This document shows positions 1-6,195 of a stretch of DNA of 12,723 bases, one piece after another. Position numbers and translations under genes: made by a program. The notes beneath the pieces are model-generated. The model was given only the letters and a program-made list of their open reading frames with translations. It made no database searches and was not told the origin of the DNA. The stretch is from SIAJ01 sp036266155 (GTDB lineage Bacteria > Planctomycetota > Planctomycetia > Gemmatales > Gemmataceae), in the NCBI GenBank assembly GCA_036266155.1, contig DATANR010000408.1, forward strand, positions 1 to 12,723. The letters are read 5' to 3'. How positions within the stretch are numbered: position 1 is the stretch's first letter; each line of letters opens with the position of its first letter.

Positions 1-223
1 GCCCAACCGGGTTGACCTTGCCGGCCTGCACCATTGCCGTTTCATTGTTCCTCTTGGCGGTCGATCGGGAACGTTCATTGGCCCCGTCGAGCAAAACGAG
101 GGCAACGGTCACGGCACCGTCGGAGATCACTGGCACCATCAGGCCCTTGTGTCCGCTCTTGAGATCTTTCGTGAAGACGCCCGATTCAGGGATCGTCTTA
201 AGGATGTTGAGAAGTGCAATTGA
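1..223 (-). pseudogene. Partial or decayed minus-strand reading frame, family unknown
   Basis: Reading leftwards, the minus strand is open from position 223 to the window edge, about 74 codons, with mostly G or C in the third position, as in the real genes nearby. The translation looks protein-like (for example LNILKTIPESGVFTKDLKSG, then MVPVISDGAVTVALVLLDGA). The first in-frame ATG is at 139, which would give a 46-codon fragment running off the window. Upstream in the same frame lie another protein-like stretch (SLARLDKEERK) and two stop codons, at about 224-226 and 236-238. That fits either a decayed gene or a short gene starting at 139. I do not recognise the family. The overlapping plus-strand frame at 12-275 has an implausible composition and was not preferred. 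Confidence 0.28.
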
Positions 224-396
224 TCAACCAGCCATCTACTTGCGTTCTTCTTTATCCAAACGGGCCAATGACTGACGCTGAAAGGCCGATCCCCTTCGCC
301 GGTAGTTCTCCTATCCAGGCAAGTCCGGTCGTTGCGGTTGTGCGGGTTGCGCTGTTTGGTTCGGTGGGGTAAGCCGGCGAACCTTTTCAAGCACCG

Positions 397-425
397 TTGG
401 CTACTGGCCACCCGCACAGTAGTAT
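397..425 (+). promoter_or_regulatory. Candidate sigma-70-type promoter for the RND efflux operon
   Basis: TTGGCT (397-402) and TAGTAT (420-425) are separated by exactly 17 bases, and each matches 4 of 6 consensus positions. Transcription would begin near 432, about 30 bases before the ATG chosen for the adaptor gene at 462. It is the best promoter-like element I found in the 223-461 gap, which otherwise shows nothing recognisable. This is pattern matching only. Planctomycetes have many sigma factors, so the sigma class is uncertain. Confidence 0.35.
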
Positions 426-461
426 CCTCAATTGGCATGTCTACTGACGGGGGCTCGGCCG

Positions 462-1556
462 ATGGGTTGGCGCGGTTGGATCGGAGCCGTGGTGCTGCTC
501 GGCGTTCTTGCCGGCTTGGTGCTCGGGCTCGCTTATTGGAAGATGGAATCGTTCAAGGCCATGGCGGCTGCCGGGGCTCAGATGCCCGAGCCGATGGAGT
601 CGGTCTCGGTCGCCGTCGCGCAGTCACGCGAGCATCGCCGCACGACCACGTCCATCGGCACCGTCTGGGCGCTGCGGTCGATCGCCCTCAAGAACGAACT
701 GCCGGGGACCGTCAAGACCGTGGCCCTGACGCCTGGCCAGATCGTCGAGCCGGGGACGGTTCTTGTCGCGATGGACGTGTCGGTTGAGGAAGCCGAGTTG
801 AAGGCCCAGGAAGCAACGCTCGCGCTCGCCGAGACCGTGCTGAACCGCGCCCGGCGGGCGAGTTCCACCAACTCCGTGCCGGAAGAGGAAGTCGACAAGG
901 CTCGTGCCCAGCGTGACGTGGCGCTCGCCCAGATCGCACGCTCGAAGGCGATCATCGCGCGCAAGACCGTGAAGGCGCCGTTCAAGGCCAAGATCGGCAT
1001 CTCGGACGTTCACCCGGGCCAGTACCTCGCCGAGGGCACTCAGCTCACCACGCTTCAAGGCGTGGAGGTCGCCGCCCATGTTGATTTCGCGATCCCGCAA
1101 ATTGTCGCGAGCGGCCTGCGTGAAGGCGATCCGGTTGAAGTGTTCTCCAGCGGCGCCGCGACGCCGGTCATCGGCAAGATCATCGCCGTCGATGCCCGTG
1201 TCGACCCCGCGACGCGCAACGCCATGGTGCGGGCGCGGGTCGAGAGTGCCGATGGCCCGTCGCCAGGCGCCGCGGTACGCGTGCGCGTGCCGGCCGGCCC
1301 CGAGATCAAGGCCGTGGGGGTTCCGGCCAGCGCTCTCCGCAAAGGCGCCGACGGCGATCATGTGTTCGTGATTGAGCCCGGTCAGGATGGCAAGCCGCGG
1401 GCGAAGAGCCGGCACGTCATTGTGGGCACGGTAGTTGGCGACGACGTGTTGCTGATTGACGGGCTGAAGGTCGGCGAGACAGTCGCGTCGTCGGGATCGT
1501 TCAAACTGCGCGACGGGCTGCTCGTTGTGGCGAAACCCGACGCACAACCCAAATAG
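462..1556 (+). CDS. RND efflux system periplasmic adaptor (membrane fusion protein)
   Basis: This 364-residue protein is an HlyD/MexH-type adaptor that should link an inner-membrane RND pump to an outer-membrane channel. Seen: a single N-terminal membrane anchor (about residues 6-26) and no lipobox; a first lipoyl half-motif around 75-108 (GTVKTVALTPGQIVEPGTVL); a short helical hairpin around 110-168 rich in Ala, Glu and Arg; a second lipoyl half around 168-200 (KAPFKAKIGISDVHPGQYL); then beta-barrel and membrane-proximal domains to the end. Length is normal for the short-hairpin group. I chose ATG 462 because a run of Gs (449-453) lies at ribosome-binding distance and the anchor follows at once. 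A TTG at 432 would add ten residues. The pump gene follows after 80 bases, so the two are probably one operon. The substrate cannot be read from the sequence. Confidence 0.93.
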   Translation: MGWRGWIGAVVLLGVLAGLVLGLAYWKMESFKAMAAAGAQMPEPMESVSVAVAQSREHRRTTTSIGTVWALRSIALKNELPGTVKTVALTPGQIVEPGTVLVAMDVSVEEAELKAQEATLALAETVLNRARRASSTNSVPEEEVDKARAQRDVALAQIARSKAIIARKTVKAPFKAKIGISDVHPGQYLAEGTQLTTLQGVEVAAHVDFAIPQIVASGLREGDPVEVFSSGAATPVIGKIIAVDARVDPATRNAMVRARVESADGPSPGAAVRVRVPAGPEIKAVGVPASALRKGADGDHVFVIEPGQDGKPRAKSRHVIVGTVVGDDVLLIDGLKVGETVASSGSFKLRDGLLVVAKPDAQPK

Positions 1557-1585
1557 TTTTCTCAATCGTTTAACTGCAAGTCGTC

Positions 1586-1608
1586 CGGGCGAGCCGCTGG
1601 CTCGCCCG
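1586..1608 (+). repeat. Perfect 10-bp hairpin between adaptor and pump genes
   Basis: The arms CGGGCGAGCC (1586-1595) and GGCTCGCCCG (1599-1608) are perfectly complementary around a three-base loop (GCT). No run of T follows, so it is not a classical intrinsic terminator. It ends 28 bases before the pump start codon and lies inside the presumed operon. It could lower or tune pump translation, protect the adaptor mRNA, or simply be a REP-like extragenic palindrome. Its GGCGAGC core recurs in the palindrome at 9737-9816 and just after the stop at 12702. Confidence 0.6.
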
Positions 1609-1636
1609 CCAAACGGGTCGATTTCGAGTCCACTCT

Positions 1637-4600
1637 ATGCGGTCGTTCACCGACATCTTCATTCGCCATCCGGTGTTGGCGATCGTCGTCAATCTGGTCG
1701 TTCTTCTGATCGGCTGGCGCGCGCTCGACAAGCTGCCGGTGCAGCAGTACCCAAAGATCGAAAGCTCCTCGATCGTCATCCAGACCGTCTATACCGGTGC
1801 GAGTGCCGAGACCGTCCGCGGCTTCCTGACGACGCCGATCGAGAAGGCCGTGTCGGCCATCAGCGGCGTCGACGAAATCGATTCCATTAGCCGGGCCGGC
1901 GTCAGCATCATCAACGTTCGGCTCAAGCTCAATCACGACAGCACCTCGGCATTGGCCGAGATCACGGCTCGGCTGCAACAAGTGCGGGCCGAGATCCCGC
2001 AGGAAGCGCTGCCGCCCACCATTGAGATTCAGCGGGCTGATCGACCCTATGCCACGTTCTACCTGAGCTTCTCGTCGAATGAGCGGTCGATTCCGCAGCT
2101 CACGGATTGGCTGACGCGCGAGATGCAGCCGCAATTGACGACGCTGCCGGGCATCCAGCGGATCGAAATTCTCGGCGGCCGGCCGATTGCCATGCGCGTC
2201 TGGATCGACCCGGACCGACTGGCCGAGGTCAATCTCGCGCCCGGCGACGTCCACGCGGCATTGCGGCGGAACAACTACCTCGCGGCCGTGGGCCGGACCA
2301 AGGGCAATCTCGTCGAAGTCAATCTCATCGCCAACACCGACCTTCGGACCACCGACGAGTTCAAAGATCTGATCGTCTCCAATCGCAATGGCGCCGTCGT
2401 TCGGCTTAGCGACGTGGCCCGCATCGAGTTGGGCTCCGAGGAGCCGGATTTCATCGCCAAGTACAACCAGAACGAAGCGGTGTACATGGGCGTCTGGCCG
2501 TTGCCCGGCTCGAACGAGATCGACGTGGCCCATAGCCTGCGCGCCGAGATGGAGCGCATTCGGCCGACGCTGCCCAAAGACGTCGACATGCAAATGGCCT
2601 ACGACGGCACCGTGTTCATGGAGAACGCGCTGCGGGAGATCAAGATCACGCTCGCGGAGACGATCGGGATCGTGGGCCTCGTGGTGTTCCTCTTCATGGG
2701 CTCGCTGCGGACGGCCCTCGTGCCACTCGTCGCCATGCCGGTTTCGCTCGTGGGCGCGGCCCTGTTCATGCTGGCGTTCGGGTTCAGTCTCAACCTGTTG
2801 ACGATCCTCGCCATCGTGCTCTCGGTCGGCCTGGTCGTCGATGATGCGATCGTCATGGTCGAGAACATCGAACGCCATGTGCGCGAGGGCAAGACGCGCA
2901 TTCATGCTGCGCTAATCGGCGCCCGCGAATTGGTGGGTCCGATCATCGCCATGACGATCACGCTGGCCGTGGTTTATGCGCCGATCGGTTTCCAGGGCGG
3001 GCTGACCGGCAGCCTGTTCCTCGAGTTCGCGATTACGCTCGCCTCGGCCGTGGTGGTGTCGGGAGTGGTGGCTCTCACGCTGTCGCCGATGATGAGTTCG
3101 TGGCTGGTCCACGAGCATGGCAAAGAGGGCTGGCTGACCCGCCAGGTAAACTGGGGCTTCGAGCTAGTCCGGCGCACATACGGATGGTTCCTCGACACTG
3201 CCTTCCGCATGCGCTGGCCAATCGTCTTGGCGGCCATCCTCTTCACGGCGTTGGCGGCCCCACTCTATTTATTCAGCGGCAAGGAACTGGCGCCGGTCGA
3301 AGACCAGGGACACATTGCCATGTACGTGATCGCCGCCCCCGATGCGTCGCTGGAGGCGTCCGAGCGCGACTCGCAGCAGATCATTCAGGCCCTTAGCTCA
3401 TTCCCTGAGTCGGAAGGCGTATGGTCGGTCACGGCCCGCTGGGGCGGGTTTGGCGGGTTGAAGGCAGTGGACTGGAAAGAGCGCAAGCGCACAACGGGCC
3501 AAATGGTGGGCGAGGTGTTCGGCCGCGTGTCCCAGGTTCCCGGGGTGCAAGTGCTCCCCCACCTCGACCCGCCGCTGCCGAACCCCGGTCAATACGACAT
3601 CGAGCTGTTGATTCAGAGCGAATTGCCGCCGGAACGGATTCAAGACGTCATCGACCAGGTATTGGGCGCCGGCCGGCAGAGTGGCTTGTTCATGTACGTC
3701 GACACGGACTTCAAATTCGATTTGCCGGAAGCTCGGGTTGTCATCGACCGCGAACGGCTGGCCGACTTGGGTCTCGACCTGGCGGGCGTCGGCCAGGAAC
3801 TCGGCACGCTGCTCGGCGGCGGATATGTGAACCACTTCAACTATTTCGATCGCAGCTATAAGGTGATCCCGCAGATCGGCGACGCGGATCGTGCATCGGT
3901 CGGCCCACTGCTCGACCTGAAGGTCAAGACGCCGACCGGCCAGCTCGTGCCGGTGTCCACGTTCACACATATCGAAACGAACACGGCGCCGCGGAGCCTG
4001 AATCGGTTTCAACAGCGTAATGCAGTCAAGGTGTTCGGGGGGATGCTCCCCGGCAAATCCAAGGCGGATGGACTGGCGCTGTTGGAAGAAACGGCGAAGA
4101 AGGCCGGCGGACCCGGCACCACGATCGATTATGCCGGCGAATCGCGGCAGATGCGCCGCGAGGGATCGGCGCTGACGATGACGCTCGGCTTCGCGGTGGT
4201 GCTCATCTACTTGGTGCTCGCGGCCCAGTTCCAGAGCTTCCGCGATCCGCTGATTGTGCTGCTCGGGTCGGTCCCGCTCGCGATCTCCGGTGCGCTGATC
4301 TTCAGCTTCCTCGACTTCACGACGATCAACATCTATTCGCAGGTCGGCCTCATCACGCTCGTCGGCTTGATCGCCAAGAACGGCATCCTGATCGTGCAGT
4401 TCGCGAACACGCTGCAGGCGACCGGCCTGACGCGCCTGGCGGCGGCGCGCGAAGCGGCGCTGACGCGTCTACGGCCGGTGCTCATGACGTCGGTGGCGAC
4501 GATATGCGGCCACCTGCCGCTGGTATTCGTGACTGGTCCGGGCGCGATGGCGCGAAACAGCATCGGCACGGTGCTGGTGACCGGGATGGCGGTGGGCACG

Positions 4601-4687
4601 CTGTTCACGCTGTTCGTGGTGCCGGTTTTCTATTCGCTCCTGGCAGCGAAGCACAAGGCGGCTGTGGAGGATGCGAGCGGAGGGTGA
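1637..4687 (+). CDS. RND multidrug-type efflux pump, inner-membrane permease (HAE-1 class, MexI-like)
   Basis: This 1016-residue pump should use the proton gradient to export small hydrophobic or amphiphilic compounds from the periplasm or inner membrane. Seen: an N-terminal span (about 12-31) after the typical start MRSFTDIFIRHPVLA; a large periplasmic loop (32-333); a membrane block (about 334-495); TM7 near 526-545; a second periplasmic loop (546-844); and a final membrane block (about 845-1000). The proton-relay residues are intact: D402-D403 in VGLVVDDAIVMVENIERH, and K914 in GLIAKNGILIVQFAN, which correspond to AcrB D407, D408 and K940. The protein is slightly shorter than AcrB. From memory its N-terminal half most resembles MexI of Pseudomonas. 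ATG 1637 is where family homology begins, though the Shine-Dalgarno is weak. The adaptor is upstream. No outer-membrane factor gene is in the window. Confidence 0.96.
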   Translation: MRSFTDIFIRHPVLAIVVNLVVLLIGWRALDKLPVQQYPKIESSSIVIQTVYTGASAETVRGFLTTPIEKAVSAISGVDEIDSISRAGVSIINVRLKLNHDSTSALAEITARLQQVRAEIPQEALPPTIEIQRADRPYATFYLSFSSNERSIPQLTDWLTREMQPQLTTLPGIQRIEILGGRPIAMRVWIDPDRLAEVNLAPGDVHAALRRNNYLAAVGRTKGNLVEVNLIANTDLRTTDEFKDLIVSNRNGAVVRLSDVARIELGSEEPDFIAKYNQNEAVYMGVWPLPGSNEIDVAHSLRAEMERIRPTLPKDVDMQMAYDGTVFMENALREIKITLAETIGIVGLVVFLFMGSLRTALVPLVAMPVSLVGAALFMLAFGFSLNLLTILAIVLSVGLVVDDAIVMVENIERHVREGKTRIHAALIGARELVGPIIAMTITLAVVYAPIGFQGGLTGSLFLEFAITLASAVVVSGVVALTLSPMMSSWLVHEHGKEGWLTRQVNWGFELVRRTYGWFLDTAFRMRWPIVLAAILFTALAAPLYLFSGKELAPVEDQGHIAMYVIAAPDASLEASERDSQQIIQALSSFPESEGVWSVTARWGGFGGLKAVDWKERKRTTGQMVGEVFGRVSQVPGVQVLPHLDPPLPNPGQYDIELLIQSELPPERIQDVIDQVLGAGRQSGLFMYVDTDFKFDLPEARVVIDRERLADLGLDLAGVGQELGTLLGGGYVNHFNYFDRSYKVIPQIGDADRASVGPLLDLKVKTPTGQLVPVSTFTHIETNTAPRSLNRFQQRNAVKVFGGMLPGKSKADGLALLEETAKKAGGPGTTIDYAGESRQMRREGSALTMTLGFAVVLIYLVLAAQFQSFRDPLIVLLGSVPLAISGALIFSFLDFTTINIYSQVGLITLVGLIAKNGILIVQFANTLQATGLTRLAAAREAALTRLRPVLMTSVATICGHLPLVFVTGPGAMARNSIGTVLVTGMAVGTLFTLFVVPVFYSLLAAKHKAAVEDASGG

Positions 4688-4758
4688 GAATGCAAAAAAG
4701 GTGACACAGATGGCGGTGTCCTCATTGCGGCCACGTCTGAGTTGCCGAGGGACAAACT

Positions 4759-5217
4759 ATGACCCAAGAACGAAGGCAACTCCGTTTCAAAGAGTCTGCA
4801 CAGCGGGCACTCGACTTCTTATTGGATCGTGGGTTCGAGCTAGTTGAATTCTCAATTCGTAACGTGAGGTACGAATCTGAGCACGTGTATATAGAGATGT
4901 TCCATGGGTTTCGAGATTATGAAGTGTCGATCACATTCGGTCGACTAGCAGCGAATGAGACGATATATTTTTCTGCGTTTCTCGAATTGGCCAATCCCGC
5001 ACGCGAAAAGAGCCTCGGCAGCAGAATAGCTGATACGCATGAAGCAATCGCAAAGGCGGCCGATGGTCTTGCAAAGGCACTTCAATCTGAGGGCGAACTC
5101 ATCATAACTGGAAATGATGAACTCTATGACCTGATGAAGCAGGTTCGATTTTGGCATTTTCACCCGGAATACCTCCGAGAAGATCATCCAGACTACCGCC
5201 CGAAAGATCAAAGATAG
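4759..5217 (+). CDS. Hypothetical protein, 152 aa, low G+C orphan
   Basis: I do not recognise this gene with confidence. It encodes a soluble 152-residue protein with no signal peptide or membrane span. An alpha helix is likely near the start (residues 10-25), followed by beta-rich segments (VEFSIRNVRYESEHVYIEMF, then YEVSITFGRL), a long Ala/Lys-rich helix (about 85-115), and a charged tail ending in PDYRPKDQR. A good ribosome-binding site (CGAGGGA, 4746-4752) sits six bases before the ATG. Codons carry many A or T third positions and overall G+C is clearly below that of the flanking genes, which suggests acquisition by transfer. The YES...VYIEMF...YEVSI pattern reminds me of small orphan immunity-like proteins, but this is a weak impression and there is no toxin gene beside it. 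Confidence 0.8.
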   Translation: MTQERRQLRFKESAQRALDFLLDRGFELVEFSIRNVRYESEHVYIEMFHGFRDYEVSITFGRLAANETIYFSAFLELANPAREKSLGSRIADTHEAIAKAADGLAKALQSEGELIITGNDELYDLMKQVRFWHFHPEYLREDHPDYRPKDQR

Positions 5218-5381
5218 AACAACTGGGCCGCGGCTCGATTTGGAAAATCAAAAGACGCTGCTCGATCAGACATTCCGTCTAATAGGGCGTCCTCCTACTC
5301 AAGCCGGCCGTCGCGACACCGCGGAAACCCAACCTCCCGCCTCCTTTCGGCGTCGAAGTAAGCGAAGCATGAACTTCCGGT

Positions 5382-5391
5382 GACACGTGTC
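5382..5391. promoter_or_regulatory. Perfect 10-bp palindrome, possible operator upstream of the sigma factor gene
   Basis: GACACGTGTC is a perfect palindrome located 37 bases before the candidate -35 box of the ECF sigma gene, a reasonable position for a regulator site. It is short, only one copy is seen, and no DNA-binding regulator is encoded nearby apart from the sigma factor, so the call is tentative. The rest of the 247-base gap 5218-5464 shows no gene and no clear terminator. Confidence 0.25.
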
Positions 5392-5427
5392 GCGCCGCCT
5401 GCGACATCCGGCCGCCTCCTCCACGGC

Positions 5428-5456
5428 TTGTGGCTTACGGCCTAAACCGCTATCCT
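5428..5456 (+). promoter_or_regulatory. Candidate promoter giving a near-leaderless sigma factor mRNA
   Basis: TTGTGG (5428-5433) and TATCCT (5451-5456) are 17 bases apart; they match the sigma-70 consensus at 3 and 4 of 6 positions. Transcription would start about 5462-5465, almost on the ATG at 5465. No Shine-Dalgarno sequence is visible before that ATG, which agrees with a leaderless message. ECF sigma genes are often self-regulated, so a non-housekeeping promoter is equally possible. Confidence 0.3.
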
Positions 5457-5464
5457 CGCCAGCG

Positions 5465-6022
5465 ATGTCTGAGGTTACTCGTTTGCTGGAAGCGGCCGCG
5501 GCTGGGAGCACTCAGGCGGCCGCCGAGTTGCTGCCGGCGGTCTATGGTGAATTGCGCGTCCTGGCCGCAGCGCGGTTGGCGGATGAACGGCAGGGGCACA
5601 CGTTGGAGCCGACGGCGCTGGTTCATGAAGCGTATCTGCGGCTGGTCGGCGGCAATCCGGACCAGCCATGGGCGGGACGCGGTCATTTCTTCGCGGCCGC
5701 CGCCGAGGCGATGCGCCGTATTCTCATCGATCACGCGCGTAAGAAGGGGGCACGCAAGCGCGCCGGCCAACGCGTGGACTTTGACCCGGAGCTGTTTGCC
5801 GCGCCGGATCGCCCGGAGGACCTGCTGGCGCTCGATGAGACTCTGGGTCAACTCGAACAAGAAGAGCCGCAGATCGCGGCCTTGGTTAAGCTCCGTTACT
5901 TCGGCGGCATGACGATCCCGGCGGCGGCCGAGGCTCTCGGAGTGTCGCCGCGCACGGCCGACGCCTGGTGGGCCTTCGCACGGGCCTGGCTGCTCGCCAA
6001 GTTGAGTGGCGAATCGGTGTAA
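5465..6022 (+). CDS. ECF-type RNA polymerase sigma factor (planctomycete kinase-associated class)
   Basis: This 185-residue protein should direct RNA polymerase to a dedicated promoter set. Seen: a sigma region 2 from about residue 36 to 105, with GHTLEPTALVHEAYLRLVGG followed by HFFAAAAEAMRRILIDHARK, the hallmark of the TIGR02999 / Sigma70_ECF (PF07638) class; then an acidic linker; then region 4 (about 130-181) with a helix-turn-helix in TIPAAAEALGVSPRTADAWW. Length is typical. ATG 5465 was chosen over an upstream in-frame GTG at 5387 because homology begins at MSEVTRLLEAAAAGS and the longer version adds a Pro/Ser-rich tail overlapping the promoter-like sequence. A Ser/Thr kinase gene follows 173 bases downstream on the same strand, a common planctomycete pairing. 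No classical anti-sigma factor is seen, so the kinase may control its activity (inference). Confidence 0.95.
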   Translation: MSEVTRLLEAAAAGSTQAAAELLPAVYGELRVLAAARLADERQGHTLEPTALVHEAYLRLVGGNPDQPWAGRGHFFAAAAEAMRRILIDHARKKGARKRAGQRVDFDPELFAAPDRPEDLLALDETLGQLEQEEPQIAALVKLRYFGGMTIPAAAEALGVSPRTADAWWAFARAWLLAKLSGESV

Positions 6023-6101
6023 AAAATCTCCGCGGCGAACTGCGCGATCCGTCCCAAACCTGCGCCTTGACCGGTGAGTCGCCTCGTACCTACAAGGAAT
6101 T

Positions 6102-6174
6102 GAGCCACGGATGAAACACGGATGAAACACGGACATAAAGGCAATTGAAATAATCCGTGTTTCATCCGTGGCTC
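6102..6174. repeat. Perfect 22-bp inverted repeat between sigma factor and kinase genes
   Basis: The arms 6102-6123 and 6153-6174 are exact reverse complements over 22 bases and enclose a 29-base A-rich centre. The left arm starts GAGCCACGGATGAAACACGG. The outer end is 22 bases before the kinase ATG at 6196 and 79 bases after the sigma factor stop. As RNA it would form a strong stem just before the kinase start, so it could act as an attenuator, a processing site or a translation brake. It is not followed by a U run. Similar ACGGATGAAAC-type repeats are, from memory, common intergenic elements in environmental bacteria including planctomycetes. Confidence 0.85.
6106..6133. repeat. Short 11-base tandem repeat inside the palindrome
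   Basis: CACGGATGAAA occurs at 6106-6116 and 6117-6127, followed by a partial CACGGA at 6128-6133. The period of 11 places equivalent bases on about the same face of the DNA helix. The right half of the palindrome carries only about one and a half copies in reverse, so the third unit is unpaired and lies in the loop. Confidence 0.8.
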
Positions 6175-6195
6175 GGTTTCGGTTGGAATCCGGTC

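Noticed and set aside
139..438. 99-codon minus-strand frame near the left end
   Set aside because: Arg/Ser-rich and not protein-like; its ATG sits inside the promoter and start region of the adaptor gene.
624..1565. 313-codon minus-strand frame opposite the adaptor gene
   Set aside because: Antisense shadow; Arg/His/Gly-rich with no domain, while the plus strand has lipoyl and hairpin domains.
1562..2905. 447-codon minus-strand reading frame inside the pump gene
   Set aside because: His/Asp/Arg-rich composition typical of antisense to a G+C-rich gene; the plus strand encodes a fully motif-supported RND pump.
4698..4721. Hairpin after the pump gene (GACAC...GTGTC) as a terminator
   Set aside because: Only five base pairs with an eight-base loop and no T run; too weak to call.
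6102..6133. Possible CRISPR-like repeat
   Set aside because: Units are only 11 bases long with no spacers and no cas genes; it is a short tandem repeat within a palindrome.
5450..6136. 228-codon minus-strand frame opposite the sigma factor
   Set aside because: Arg/Gln-rich antisense shadow; the sigma factor motifs on the plus strand are unambiguous.
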